From assembly GCA_041746615.1 (NCBI GenBank), contig JBGTGS010000271.1:1-63364 (forward strand): a DNA stretch of 63,364 nt. Reading direction: 5' to 3'. The DNA comes from CAMAXB01 sp041746615. GTDB taxonomy: Bacteria; Verrucomicrobiota; Verrucomicrobiia; Opitutales; Opitutaceae. Positions within the stretch are counted from its first letter, which is position 1, and each line of letters begins with the position of its first letter. The notes beneath the pieces were generated by a model. That model saw only the letters and a program-made list of their open reading frames with translations. It was not told the DNA's origin and did not search any database. The position numbers and the translations under genes are program-made. This document shows positions 8,887 through 17,773 of the stretch, in pieces.

Positions 8887-10014
8887 TCATCCCCGCGCCT
8901 CGAACGTGCCATCGGCACGCTTGGCCACGCGGCGCTTGAGTTCCAACATCATCAGGGTCGATGAGATCACGGCGGGCTTCAGGCCGGACTGCTCAGCCAA
9001 TGCGTCCAGTGTCAGCAGGGCCCCACCCGCAAAACAGGCCAATACCAGCTGCTCGTCGGTGGTGAGTTCACCCACCGGGGTTCCCGCTGTTCCGCCCGTC
9101 TTTTCCGGGATGGGCTGAGGCCGCAGGCCGTCCAGATAGTTCAGCTCATTGAGCACATCGTCCACGCTGGTCAGCAAGGTGGCGCCGTCCCGGATAAGCT
9201 GGTGACAACCCGCGCTCGACGGCTGGTCGATCCGCCCCGGTACTGCGAAGAGCAACCGTCCCTGTTCGCCGGCGAAGCGGGCTGTGATCATCGACCCGCC
9301 ACTGACATCCGTCTCCACCACGATGACGCCTTCGCAGATGCCCGCCACGATGCGATTGCGCATCGCGAAGGACTGACGGTCCGCCCGGCGCCCAAAGGGA
9401 AATTCCGACAGGATAGCACCGGTCTCCTCAATCCTCCGATAAAGCGCCAGGTTCTCGGGCGGATAGATCAGGTCGATGCCCGTGCCCAGCACGGCGGCGG
9501 TTTTCCCGCCGACCGACAATGCACCTTCGTGCGCCGCCGTGTCGATCCCGCGCGCCAGACCGCTGACAACACAGAAGCCCAAATGGGCGAGGCCCGCCCC
9601 GAGCTTTTGGGCCACGGACTGGCCGTAGAGGGTCGTCCGTCGGCTGCCTACAATGGCGATGCAAGGGGCTTCGAATCCGTAACCGCCCTTACGATACAAC
9701 CCGATGGGAGGGTCGCTGATCTCACGCAGCAGCCGGGGATAGGCCGCATCGCGCGGGGTGATGAATGTGGTCTTCGCCTGGGTCAGTCGTCGCTCCTCCT
9801 TCTCCAGATCGAAGTGGTCCTGCCACGCGTTGATGGTCGCACTGATCACCGGCCCCACCCCGCGGACTTGCTCCATCCGCTTCGCCCCGGCCGTGAAAAC
9901 AGCCCGGGGATCACCTCCGAGCTCGGCCAGCAGGCGATTAAGGGTGATCGGCCCGATATTGGGCAGCGCGTTAAGAACCAGAAACGCCTGGGATTCGGAC
10001 AGCTCAGTGGACAT
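8887..10014 (-). CDS. dprA: DNA processing protein DprA
   Basis: DprA (Smf) loads RecA onto incoming single-stranded DNA during natural transformation. The 375-residue protein has an N-terminal HhH/SAM-like segment (LNALPNIGPITLNRLLAELG). The central Rossmann-like fold carries AIVGSRRTTLYGQSVAQKLG and VVSGLARGIDTAAHEGAL. A C-terminal winged helix (DALAEQSGLKPAVISSTLMM) completes the standard architecture. ATG 10014 was chosen; a TTG three codons upstream is possible. It is last in a likely pdxJ-unknown-nnr-dprA transcription unit. No other competence genes occur in the window. Confidence 0.96.
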   Translation of the reverse strand: MSTELSESQAFLVLNALPNIGPITLNRLLAELGGDPRAVFTAGAKRMEQVRGVGPVISATINAWQDHFDLEKEERRLTQAKTTFITPRDAAYPRLLREISDPPIGLYRKGGYGFEAPCIAIVGSRRTTLYGQSVAQKLGAGLAHLGFCVVSGLARGIDTAAHEGALSVGGKTAAVLGTGIDLIYPPENLALYRRIEETGAILSEFPFGRRADRQSFAMRNRIVAGICEGVIVVETDVSGGSMITARFAGEQGRLLFAVPGRIDQPSSAGCHQLIRDGATLLTSVDDVLNELNYLDGLRPQPIPEKTGGTAGTPVGELTTDEQLVLACFAGGALLTLDALAEQSGLKPAVISSTLMMLELKRRVAKRADGTFEARG

Positions 10015-10070
10015 GGTTGCCAAACAACTGCATCAATCGGAGTGGCCTGAGTCCATGAATAAAGCGGATT

Positions 10071-11558
10071 TCAACGCCTTCGCAGCGCTTCCCCCAGGAA
10101 ATCGAGCATCCCCGTGATTTGAACGGCAACCTGCCCATGCGCTTGAGCAAACAGATCCGCCGCCCGGCCATGCCAGATGGCACCCCGGGCCGCCGCCAGC
10201 AGGGGCTCTGCAGGATTCTGGGCGAGCAGACCTCCGATCAGACCCGCCAACAAATCCCCACTCCCCCCCCGGGCCAGTATCGGGCCGCCTGAAAGGCTGT
10301 GATACACCCTGTGGCCATCGCTGATCCGGGTGACCGGACCTTTCAGCACGACGGTCGCGGAGGTTTGCTTCGCAAACTCCTGCAATTCGCGGCCACCCGC
10401 AATACGGGCAAACTCACCGGCATGAGGGGTGAGGACTAGCGGGCCTTGCGCCGCAGTCACGATCTCGGACTTCAACGCATCAGCGTCGAGCACGATTGGA
10501 ACAGAAGAGGTCCGGACAATCTCACGGACCAGAGCCAAGGTTTCAGGTTCGCGGCCCAGACCGGGACCCATCAGCAGGGATGTGGCCCGTTGCATTCGTT
10601 CGCGCAACAACTGAGCCCCTTCCATGGCCAGCCCCCCATCGGGAGTCTCCGGCCAGCCGACCCACATCGCCTCGGGTGCGCGCGCCGCGAACGCCGGGGC
10701 CAGTGATTCAGGAACGAAGGCCGTCACCAGCCCCACCCCGCTGCGCAGGGCCGACAGCACACTCATCAGGACCGCCCCCGGATAATTGCGGGAACCACCC
10801 AAGACTAAGAGATGCCCGTACGTGCGCTTGTCGCTTTGCGGAGCGCGCAAGATTCTTAGCGGATCGAGTAATCCCGTCCCTAACACCCAATCGCTTGCCT
10901 GAGGGAAGGCACTCTCCGTGGCAAAGCCGAGATCGAGATACCGCAGCCGTCCGGCGTTGGGTAGATCGAGCAAGGGTGCTTTCAAGATACCGGTGGCATA
11001 GGAGAAATCAGCCCGGAAGGCGTCATCCTCATCCAAGCCACTGGGAAGATCCACGGCGGCACGCAGCCGAACGGGCAAGGTATTGATCCGGTTGAGCAGG
11101 GCACGGGTGCGGGCGTCCAGTGGCGGGCGAAACTGAAAGCCGAAAAGACCGTCAATCACGAGGTCGTATGACGGCGCAAGCGTCGTCATACGGATGCCCA
11201 CCACACGATCCGTAGCAGCATGCACCAGCTGACGCCACGCCCGGGCAGCCAAGGGTCGAAACCCCCGCTGTCCATAGGGAAGGATCACCTCCACCCGCAC
11301 CGATGGGAAATGCGAGGCCAACCCTGCGGCGGCGAGCAGGGCATCACCCCCATTGTGTCCCTTGCCCGCCATGACCAGCACACGAGCCTGTGGCGAAAGA
11401 CCGCCGATCTCCTTGAAATCCTCGACCACCGCCCGGGCCACCGCGGCACCAGCCATCTGCATGGCCGGCCACTCCCGATCCTCATCACCATCAAACAGCG
11501 ACTTTTCGAAGCGTCCCGCTTGTTCGCAGGACAAAATGGGATGACCATACAGGTCCAT
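10071..11558 (-). CDS. nnr: Bifunctional NAD(P)H-hydrate repair enzyme
   Basis: This enzyme repairs hydrated NAD(P)H. The N-terminal YjeF_N domain epimerises NAD(P)HX, and the C-terminal ribokinase-like domain dehydrates the S-epimer using ADP. The 495-residue length fits the fusion. The epimerase nucleotide loop is AGKGHNGGDALLAA, with His where Asn is commonly found. The dehydratase motif is ARGGSGDLLAGLIGGL near the C-terminus, preceded by VLTPHAGEFARI. ATG 11558 is preferred over a TTG two codons upstream. The preceding gene stops 8 bp away, indicating one operon; pdxJ-nnr neighbourhoods are common. Confidence 0.95.
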   Translation of the reverse strand: MDLYGHPILSCEQAGRFEKSLFDGDEDREWPAMQMAGAAVARAVVEDFKEIGGLSPQARVLVMAGKGHNGGDALLAAAGLASHFPSVRVEVILPYGQRGFRPLAARAWRQLVHAATDRVVGIRMTTLAPSYDLVIDGLFGFQFRPPLDARTRALLNRINTLPVRLRAAVDLPSGLDEDDAFRADFSYATGILKAPLLDLPNAGRLRYLDLGFATESAFPQASDWVLGTGLLDPLRILRAPQSDKRTYGHLLVLGGSRNYPGAVLMSVLSALRSGVGLVTAFVPESLAPAFAARAPEAMWVGWPETPDGGLAMEGAQLLRERMQRATSLLMGPGLGREPETLALVREIVRTSSVPIVLDADALKSEIVTAAQGPLVLTPHAGEFARIAGGRELQEFAKQTSATVVLKGPVTRISDGHRVYHSLSGGPILARGGSGDLLAGLIGGLLAQNPAEPLLAAARGAIWHGRAADLFAQAHGQVAVQITGMLDFLGEALRRR

Positions 11559-11566
11559 GTACAAAG

Positions 11567-12184
11567 TCAGGGGGCTTGGTCGACCGGTGATGATGGCAAA
11601 GGAGGGAGGTAAACCGGTCGCTCGGATCGGGCACCGGAGTCCTGGCGGTTCCGGGCGGGGAGCGGGTTGCCCGAAGCACCCGGGCCCTGACGCTCCAGCC
11701 TGCCTTCAAGCCGGGCTCGGCGCAAGGCCTCGGGCTCGGTGAATCGCAGGGGGGATTCGGCCGGTGGGTTTGCTTCGGTCATGGGTCGGGTCAAGCGGGG
11801 GATCAGGCGGAAATATAAATCGCCGGCCGTCCGCACGACCTCGATGTAATCGCTGAATTCCCCGGTGGCGGAATTCCACAAGGCAACTTCCGTGCGGTTG
11901 TCCTCCCACAAAGCATAATCACCCCATTGGGCAAAAACCGCCTCGATAACCGCCAGGCTCGGTCTTCCCGACACGGCAGCGACATTGGCCGGTGGGGCCG
12001 GGGGCTCCTCTACAGGCGCCCCTTCGGAGACGGCTTCGTCAACCGCGGGCGGCGCTTCGGTGTTTTCAGGAGATTCCCACTGATAGCCTAGCACGAAGAG
12101 AACCCCGGCCGCAAAACCGACCATGACCCAGGAAGGGGCGGTGGAGAGCTTTTCCTTGGGAGGAGGTGAACTGGAGTCATCCAT
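11567..12184 (-). CDS. Membrane-anchored hypothetical protein
   Basis: This is an unrecognised 205-residue protein. A short cytoplasmic N-terminus precedes one membrane segment at about residues 18-34 (WVMVGFAAGVLFVLGY). An acidic proline/alanine/glutamate linker follows (about 37-70). A small folded domain spans about 74-140, including VFAQWGDYALWEDNRTEVAL. The tail is Arg/Pro/Gln-rich and probably disordered. The layout suggests a periplasmic domain on a flexible stalk. It sits between pdxJ and nnr on the same strand with small gaps, so co-expression is likely, but no function follows from that. Confidence 0.75.
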   Translation of the reverse strand: MDDSSSPPPKEKLSTAPSWVMVGFAAGVLFVLGYQWESPENTEAPPAVDEAVSEGAPVEEPPAPPANVAAVSGRPSLAVIEAVFAQWGDYALWEDNRTEVALWNSATGEFSDYIEVVRTAGDLYFRLIPRLTRPMTEANPPAESPLRFTEPEALRRARLEGRLERQGPGASGNPLPARNRQDSGARSERPVYLPPLPSSPVDQAP

Positions 12185-12257
12185 GATACAAACCTAGTCT
12201 ATCTGATGTCCTTCGCAAAGGGTACTGCAAACGTAACCACGCGGGTGCCAGACCGGC

Positions 12258-13001
12258 TCAGGGATTCATCCGCGCCTTCATTTCCCGCACGGCTTCCCCG
12301 ACACCGGTGAATAAGGCCCGGCTGACAATACTGTGTCCGATGTTGAGTTCGTGCAGGTGTGGCAGGGTGCGAACCTCGGCGATGTTGACGTAATTGATGC
12401 CATGGCCGGCATTGACCACCAGACCGCACTGGTGCCCGAGAGTTGCTCCCACCCGCAGGCGCTTGAACTCCACCGAGCGATCTTTGCCCGGAAGAGCGTT
12501 GGCGTAGGCTCCGGTATGAAGCTCGATCCAGGGGGCACCCAACGCGGCACTCAGTTCAATCTGGGCCTCGTCGGGATCAATGAAAAGACTCGTGGTTATA
12601 CCTGCCGCGTTCATCGCACTCACGCAGGCCTGCACCCGCTCGCGAAGACCGGCAATGTCGAGGCCTCCCTCCGTGGTGATCTCCTCCCGGCTTTCCGGAA
12701 CCAGGCATACGGAATCGGGCTTAAGTTTGAGCGCAAATTCTACCATGGCAGGAGTGCAGGCCATCTCGAGGTTGAGCCGGGTGGCGGCCGATTCCCTCAG
12801 ACGCCACACATCGCGCTCCTGGATGTGCCGCCGATCCTCGCGCAGGTGCACGGTGATGCCATCAACCCCAGCCTGTTCGGCCATGAGTGCAAAGGTGACC
12901 GGATCGGGCTCAACGGACCCACCGATGGTATTTTCAGCCTGGCGATACCTGGCCTGGCGCACGGTGGCGCAGTGGTCGATGTTGACTCCCAGAAGGATCA
13001 T
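12258..13001 (-). CDS. pdxJ: Pyridoxine 5'-phosphate synthase
   Basis: PdxJ condenses 1-deoxyxylulose-5-phosphate with 3-amino-1-hydroxyacetone phosphate, the last ring-closing step of DXP-dependent vitamin B6 synthesis. The 247-residue TIM barrel opens with the signature MILLGVNIDHCATVRQARY. The catalytic His/Glu and phosphate-binding segments appear as GITVHLREDRRHI, VCLVPESREE and VVNAGHGINY. The ATG at 13001 starts exactly at the first barrel strand, whereas the frame extends 31 codons further without similarity. It is divergent from the VC0807-like gene, with 91 bp between the starts, and probably heads the pdxJ-unknown-nnr-dprA unit. Confidence 0.97.
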   Translation of the reverse strand: MILLGVNIDHCATVRQARYRQAENTIGGSVEPDPVTFALMAEQAGVDGITVHLREDRRHIQERDVWRLRESAATRLNLEMACTPAMVEFALKLKPDSVCLVPESREEITTEGGLDIAGLRERVQACVSAMNAAGITTSLFIDPDEAQIELSAALGAPWIELHTGAYANALPGKDRSVEFKRLRVGATLGHQCGLVVNAGHGINYVNIAEVRTLPHLHELNIGHSIVSRALFTGVGEAVREMKARMNP

Positions 13002-13092
13002 GGAGTTCGCAGATATAATCCGCGGGGCGGGAAAACCAAGAAATGAATCGCCCCCGGGTCCGGTTTCATGGCTTGATCCCGCGAATACGTCC

Positions 13093-13806
13093 ATGCCCCC
13101 CCCTGACCAAGCCCCTCAACGGGAGAACCTTCTCCTCAACCTTGTCTGCAACCTTGCCCTGCCCGCTCTGGTGCTTTCACGACTGAGCAAACCCGAGTAC
13201 CTCGGACCGGTCTGGGGACTGGTCTTCGCACTGATCTTTCCCCTCGGCTACGGCATCTGGGATTTCGTGCAGCGGCGCCAGACGAACTTCATCTCGGTCA
13301 TCGGCTTTACCAGCGTACTGCTGACCGGCGGCTTGGGTCTGATGAAGGTCGACGGCATCTGGTTTGCGGTGAAGGAAGCCGCCGTACCGGCCATCATTGG
13401 AGGTGCCGTGCTCGTCTCAATGAAAAGCCGGCGGCCGCTGGTGCGCCAGTTTCTACTCAACGACCAGTTGATCGACATGCCCCGCGTGCAGGATGCCCTC
13501 AACGAACGGGGCAATGAACAGGCCTTCCAAAGGCTCATCGCCAACGCCACCTACTGGCTGGCGGCCTCCTTTCTCCTGAGCGCCATCCTCAATTTCATTC
13601 TCGCCCGCTATCTGCTGAAAAGCCCGACGGGAACGGTTGAGTTCAATGCCGAGCTGGCGCGCATGACTCTGCTGAGCTGGCCGGTCATCGTTGTCCCCAG
13701 TACTGGGATGATGATGTTCGCGCTCTGGCGGCTGATCCGCGGTCTACGACAGCTGACCGGACTGGACTTCGACCAGATCGTCCGCGCGGAACCGGCCAAG
13801 AAGTAA
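13093..13806 (+). CDS. VC0807-like polytopic membrane protein
   Basis: This 237-residue protein has about six predicted membrane segments, beginning with LLLNLVCNLALPALVLSRL and LVFALIFPLGYGIWDFVQRR. The cytoplasmic loop around residues 117-145 reads DQLIDMPRVQDALNERGNEQ. Overall length and the N-terminal pattern resemble the VC0807/intracellular-septation-like family, which has no established biochemical role. The start at 13093 is chosen because the open frame upstream lies opposite pdxJ. It is transcribed away from pdxJ and converges on citrate synthase 63 bp downstream; no clear terminator is visible there. Confidence 0.8.
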   Translation: MPPPDQAPQRENLLLNLVCNLALPALVLSRLSKPEYLGPVWGLVFALIFPLGYGIWDFVQRRQTNFISVIGFTSVLLTGGLGLMKVDGIWFAVKEAAVPAIIGGAVLVSMKSRRPLVRQFLLNDQLIDMPRVQDALNERGNEQAFQRLIANATYWLAASFLLSAILNFILARYLLKSPTGTVEFNAELARMTLLSWPVIVVPSTGMMMFALWRLIRGLRQLTGLDFDQIVRAEPAKK

Positions 13807-13869
13807 GCGGGCCGGAGTGCAGGCAAAATCTATCCCTCCGCTCACGCGCATGGCTACAGCCAGCCGGTC

Positions 13870-15165
13870 TTAACGCTTCCCGATGGGGACGTAGTTTCGC
13901 ACCACGGGACCGACAAAGATCTGTCGCGGGCGATAGATGCGACCCTTGGGGTTGGCGGCGACCTCGCGCCAATTGGCAATCCATCCCGGAGTGCGGCCGA
14001 TCGCGAACATCACCGTGAACATATTGGTGGGGATGCCGAGTGCACGCATGATGATCCCGGAATAGAAATCCACATTGGGATAGAGCTTTCGCGAAACAAA
14101 ATAGTCGTCCTGGAGGGCGGCGCGTTCCAGATTCTTGGCGATCTGGAGCAGTGGATCGTCGATGCCCAGCTTCGCCAGCACATCCTCGCAGGCCTTGCCA
14201 ATGATCTTGGCCCGGGGATCGAAGTTGCGGTACACGGCGTGCCCGAAGCCCATCAGCCGGTTGCCCTTGCTGCCCGATCTTGCCGCCGCAATGAACCGGG
14301 TGCCGTCATCACCCTCGTCGTGGATCGCCTGCAACATCTGCATGACCGCGGAATTGGCTCCGCCGTGGAGGGGACCCGAAAGAGCCGCGATACCGGCGGC
14401 GGCTGACGTGAACAGGTTCGCCGAGGAGGAGCCGACCATCCGCACGGTCGAGGTTGAGCAGTTTTGCTCATGATCCGCATGAAGCAGCAACAGCAGGTTG
14501 AGCGCCCGCGCGGCCTCGGGAATCGCCGCATAATCCTGATAGGGCTCCGAAAACATCATGTGCAGGAAGTTATCGGCAAAAGGCAGATCCTTGGGGAAGA
14601 CAAAGGGCAGGCTCTTCTGGCTCCGATAGATCATCGCACCCAAGGTGCGGACCTTCGAGATGAGCACGGCGGCCGCACGGTCAAAATTCTGCAGGTCCTT
14701 CTCGAAATTGTTGGTCGCCAACTCTGGATGAAAGGCCGGCAGGGCCGCCACGAGGGAGTTGAGCATGGTCATCGGCGCGGTGTTCTTGGGGAACCCGTCG
14801 AAGAGCTTTTGCATCTGCGTGTCGATCGTCGCATGGTCTCGCAGGCGCCCTCCAAAGTCCTTGCGTTGGGTGGATGTCGGCAACTCCCCATAAATAATGA
14901 GGTAGGCGGTCTCAACGAAATTGCTGGAGGCGGCGAGTTGCTCGATGGGATAGCCGCGATGCCGGAGCACCCCGTTGTCTCCATCCAGATAGGTGATGCT
15001 GCTCTCACAGGATCCGGTGTTACCGTAACCCTGATCATAGCAGATGTAACCGCTTTCGGCCCGCAGCCTGCGCGTATCGATGGCCTGTTCACCCTCGGTG
15101 CCGATGATCACGGGCAGGGAGATCTCTTTATCGGCAATCTTCAGGGTGGCGGGAGTGGACGACAT
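13870..15165 (-). CDS. gltA: Citrate synthase (type II)
   Basis: Citrate synthase condenses acetyl-CoA with oxaloacetate to start the TCA cycle. The 431-residue length and N-terminal domain (ESGYICYDQGYGNTGSCESS) fit the hexameric, NADH-sensitive type II enzymes. The catalytic residues are visible: His in ALSGPLHGGAN, His in MGFGHAVYRNFDPRAKII and Asp in YPNVDFYSGII. The ATG at 15165 yields MSSTPATLKIADKEISLPVI; the frame extends upstream without similarity. It lies 109 bp downstream of hisH on the same strand and probably has its own promoter. Confidence 0.97.
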   Translation of the reverse strand: MSSTPATLKIADKEISLPVIIGTEGEQAIDTRRLRAESGYICYDQGYGNTGSCESSITYLDGDNGVLRHRGYPIEQLAASSNFVETAYLIIYGELPTSTQRKDFGGRLRDHATIDTQMQKLFDGFPKNTAPMTMLNSLVAALPAFHPELATNNFEKDLQNFDRAAAVLISKVRTLGAMIYRSQKSLPFVFPKDLPFADNFLHMMFSEPYQDYAAIPEAARALNLLLLLHADHEQNCSTSTVRMVGSSSANLFTSAAAGIAALSGPLHGGANSAVMQMLQAIHDEGDDGTRFIAAARSGSKGNRLMGFGHAVYRNFDPRAKIIGKACEDVLAKLGIDDPLLQIAKNLERAALQDDYFVSRKLYPNVDFYSGIIMRALGIPTNMFTVMFAIGRTPGWIANWREVAANPKGRIYRPRQIFVGPVVRNYVPIGKR

Positions 15166-15274
15166 GGGGTCCAACAGAGCAAAATTAGCAGAGCTTGCAA
15201 AGCAAAGACGACCCAAACCCAAGATCATCTGGCGCCATAAGTGGTCTGCGGCGGTCAGTTTAGATAAATGAATC

Positions 15275-15928
15275 CTAAACCGAAGCCGCCAGCGCCTCGC
15301 GGGCGGTGATTTCCGCGAAATTGCGGTAGATCCGCAAGCCTTTGGCCTGGCTCTTTTCGGGGTGAAACTGGGTGGCAAAACAGCACCCACGGGCAATGGC
15401 TGCGGTGAACCTGCCACCGTAATCACACTCCGCCAGCACCAATCCGGGGTCCGCCGGGACACAGTAAAAGCTGTGGACGAAATAAAATGATTCTCCCTCG
15501 GTGGAGAGCCCGGCCTGCAAGGGGGAATCCGCCTGCACAAACCGGACCTGATTCCACCCCATGTGGGGTATCTTGCAGGAAGGCGGTAGCTGGAACCGCC
15601 GTACGCTGCCGGGAAATATTCCCAATCCGGTCACGTCCCCCTCTTCGGAGTGTTCAAACAACGCCTGCATGCCGAGACAGACCCCCAGGAACGGCCGGTC
15701 AGCCTCGATCCAGTCCCGCACGGTTTCAGCCAGACCGGTGGAGCGCAGGGAGCCTACACAATCACGCAAAGCCCCCACGCCCGGCAACACGAGCCCGGCG
15801 GCCCCGGCGGACGCCACTTCGGCGGGCGTACGCACCACCCGGGCCTCGGCACCCGAGGCTTCAAGGGCCTTGGTGACGCTGCGCAAATTGCAGATTCCGT
15901 TGTCGATGACGGCGATGACGACAGGCAT
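15275..15928 (-). CDS. hisH: Imidazole glycerol phosphate synthase, glutaminase subunit
   Basis: HisH hydrolyses glutamine and channels ammonia to HisF in the fifth step of histidine synthesis. The 217-residue protein starts with MPVVIAVIDNGICNLRSVTK. It has the class I amidotransferase nucleophile in FLGVCLGMQALFEHSEEG and the His-Glu pair in ATQFHPEKSQAKGLRIY. The start at 15928 matches the family; the frame continues 20 codons upstream into the spacer. It follows hisB by 66 bp. The partner hisF, and hisA, are not in the window. Confidence 0.96.
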   Translation of the reverse strand: MPVVIAVIDNGICNLRSVTKALEASGAEARVVRTPAEVASAGAAGLVLPGVGALRDCVGSLRSTGLAETVRDWIEADRPFLGVCLGMQALFEHSEEGDVTGLGIFPGSVRRFQLPPSCKIPHMGWNQVRFVQADSPLQAGLSTEGESFYFVHSFYCVPADPGLVLAECDYGGRFTAAIARGCCFATQFHPEKSQAKGLRIYRNFAEITAREALAASV

Positions 15929-15994
15929 GGGAAATTCCAAGGTAGCAACCGCAGGTGGCGGTGCCACCTGAAAATCTTCCGGCGGCATTACTGT

Positions 15995-16591
15995 CTAGAT
16001 GCGGCCCTTGGTGCTGGGCAGCTGGTCTGCGGCGCGGGGTTCGATTTTCGTCGCGGCGTCAAGCGCTCGCGCCAGACCCTTGAAGACGGCCTCAGCCACG
16101 TGGTGCGGCTCCTCGCCATATTCGAGTTTCACATGAAGATTCGCACCGAGCGCATTGCTGAAGGCGCGGCAGAATTCCTTCACCAGCACAATGTTGAAGT
16201 CGCGCACAAACATGGTGGGGGCCTCCGCCTGGTAGACCAGGTGAGGACGCCCCCCGATGTCGATGACCACGCGCACGAGCGACTCGTCCATGGGCAGAAT
16301 GAAGAAACCATAACGGGTGATGCCGACCTTGTCACCGAGCGCCTGCCGAAAGGCATCGCCCAATACCAGGCCAACATCCTCAACGGTGTGGTGGTAATCC
16401 ACGTCTACGTCACCCTTGCAGGAGACCTCCAGGTCAAAGAGCCCATGACGGGCAAACAACGTGAGCATGTGATCGAAGAACGGCACGCCGGTGGCGGTCT
16501 TCGCAACGCCGCGGCCATCGATCCCGAGCGTCAGGCTGATGTCCGTTTCGGCGGTTTTGCGGGTGAGGGTTGCTTTGCGTTCTGTTGCCAT
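15995..16591 (-). CDS. hisB: Imidazoleglycerol-phosphate dehydratase
   Basis: HisB dehydrates imidazole glycerol phosphate to imidazole acetol phosphate. This is the monofunctional 198-residue form without the phosphatase domain found in enterics. Metal-binding motifs are VPFFDHMLTLFARHGLFD, DVDYHHTVEDVGLVLGDAF and, in the second half, EYGEEPHHVAEAVFKGLARA. The ATG at 16591 puts its first 61 bp inside the 3' end of hisC in another frame, so the two are likely translationally linked. The family N-terminus supports this start, with no later methionine before the first conserved motif. Confidence 0.97.
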   Translation of the reverse strand: MATERKATLTRKTAETDISLTLGIDGRGVAKTATGVPFFDHMLTLFARHGLFDLEVSCKGDVDVDYHHTVEDVGLVLGDAFRQALGDKVGITRYGFFILPMDESLVRVVIDIGGRPHLVYQAEAPTMFVRDFNIVLVKEFCRAFSNALGANLHVKLEYGEEPHHVAEAVFKGLARALDAATKIEPRAADQLPSTKGRI

Positions 16592-17673
16592 TCGTCGATT
16601 GCTTCGTTGACGGCGAGCATCTCGTCGTCGCGGCCGACGCTGATGCGTAGAAAGGAGGCGGTCAAGGCGTGGCTGGGGAAGATGCGAACGAGTATCTGTC
16701 GGGACCGCAGGAATTCATACAGCCCCTGGGCCACCGCGGGGCCGCTCTCGTCGCGGGCGTCCCGGGGTTCGGTAAAGATGAAATTCGCCTGGGATGGATG
16801 GGTGAACCAGCCCCGTTTGTCCGACCACTCGGCCATCCAGTAGTCCCGGGTCCGGATGATCTTCCCGATAATGGCGTCGTAATAACCCGGATCCCCCAGC
16901 GCCGCCAGCGCCGCCACCTGTGACAGCCGGTTGACGTTGTAGCTGTCGCGCACACGGTCGAGCAGGCTGATGACCTCGGGATGGGCGAGCGCATAGCCCA
17001 CGCGAATACCGGCCAGCGCATGAGCCTTCGAAAAGGTTCGCGTGACCACGAGATTGGAGTGTCCGGCCAGCAGGGATACGGCGTTCTCGCGCGCGAAAAG
17101 TGCATAGGCCTCGTCCACCACGAGCAGCCCGGTGAAGCGTTTCAGCAGCGCCTCTATCTCCACATTGGCAAAGGCCACTCCGGTTGGCGCATTGGGTGAG
17201 GTGAGGAAGAAGGCCCGGGCTCCCGAGCTCACCATCTGCTCGATCGGCAGGCGCATATCGCGGCCGAACTCGATGACCCGAGCCGCCCCGTCCTGGATCG
17301 CAACCAGCACCGGATAGAGCGAATAGCTTGGCCAGGTGAAACCGGTGGCAGCCCCGGGCCCGCCGAAACAGCGGACCAGCAGGTTGAGCACATCGTCGGA
17401 ACCATTACCGATCAGCACCTGCTCCTCCCCCAGACCATGGACCTGCGCCACCCGCCGACGAAGCGCGGTGCTTCGGGGATCGGGATAAAGCCGCAGGCCC
17501 TCCCCGTCCGTACCGATCTCGGCCCTCAGGGCCTCGGCCACCCGCGGACTCGGACCGTACGGGCATTCATTCGTGTTGAGCTTCACCCAGCCGGGCTCCG
17601 TCGGCTGCAAACCCGGAGTATAAGCGTGCAGCTTCGGGATGTGGGGCAAGGCGAGGGAGGAAAGGTCGATCAT
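16531..17673 (-). CDS. hisC: Histidinol-phosphate aminotransferase
   Basis: HisC is a PLP enzyme that transaminates imidazole acetol phosphate to histidinol phosphate. The 380-residue fold-type I aminotransferase begins with KLNTNECPYGPSPRVAEAL, the substrate-binding segment. The PLP-stacking region is IGNGSDDVLNLLVRCF, and the Schiff-base lysine lies in TRTFSKAHALAGIRVGYA. The C-terminal 18 residues (about WQQNAKQPSPAKPPKRTSA) are basic and low-complexity and correspond to the overlap with hisB. It lies 100 bp downstream of hisD on the same strand. Confidence 0.96.
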   Translation of the reverse strand: MIDLSSLALPHIPKLHAYTPGLQPTEPGWVKLNTNECPYGPSPRVAEALRAEIGTDGEGLRLYPDPRSTALRRRVAQVHGLGEEQVLIGNGSDDVLNLLVRCFGGPGAATGFTWPSYSLYPVLVAIQDGAARVIEFGRDMRLPIEQMVSSGARAFFLTSPNAPTGVAFANVEIEALLKRFTGLLVVDEAYALFARENAVSLLAGHSNLVVTRTFSKAHALAGIRVGYALAHPEVISLLDRVRDSYNVNRLSQVAALAALGDPGYYDAIIGKIIRTRDYWMAEWSDKRGWFTHPSQANFIFTEPRDARDESGPAVAQGLYEFLRSRQILVRIFPSHALTASFLRISVGRDDEMLAVNEAIDEWQQNAKQPSPAKPPKRTSA

Positions 17674-17773
17674 GGATCAGGATGATTTCAGCCGCTCCAT
17701 GCCAGGGTCGGATCAAACACGGGCATGACCGTCTGCTGATTATAAACTTCGAACTGCATGTGAGGCTGCGGTG

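Noticed and set aside
15650..16843. A 397-codon plus-strand frame
   Set aside because: Antisense to hisH, hisB and hisC, all of which have clear catalytic motifs on the minus strand.
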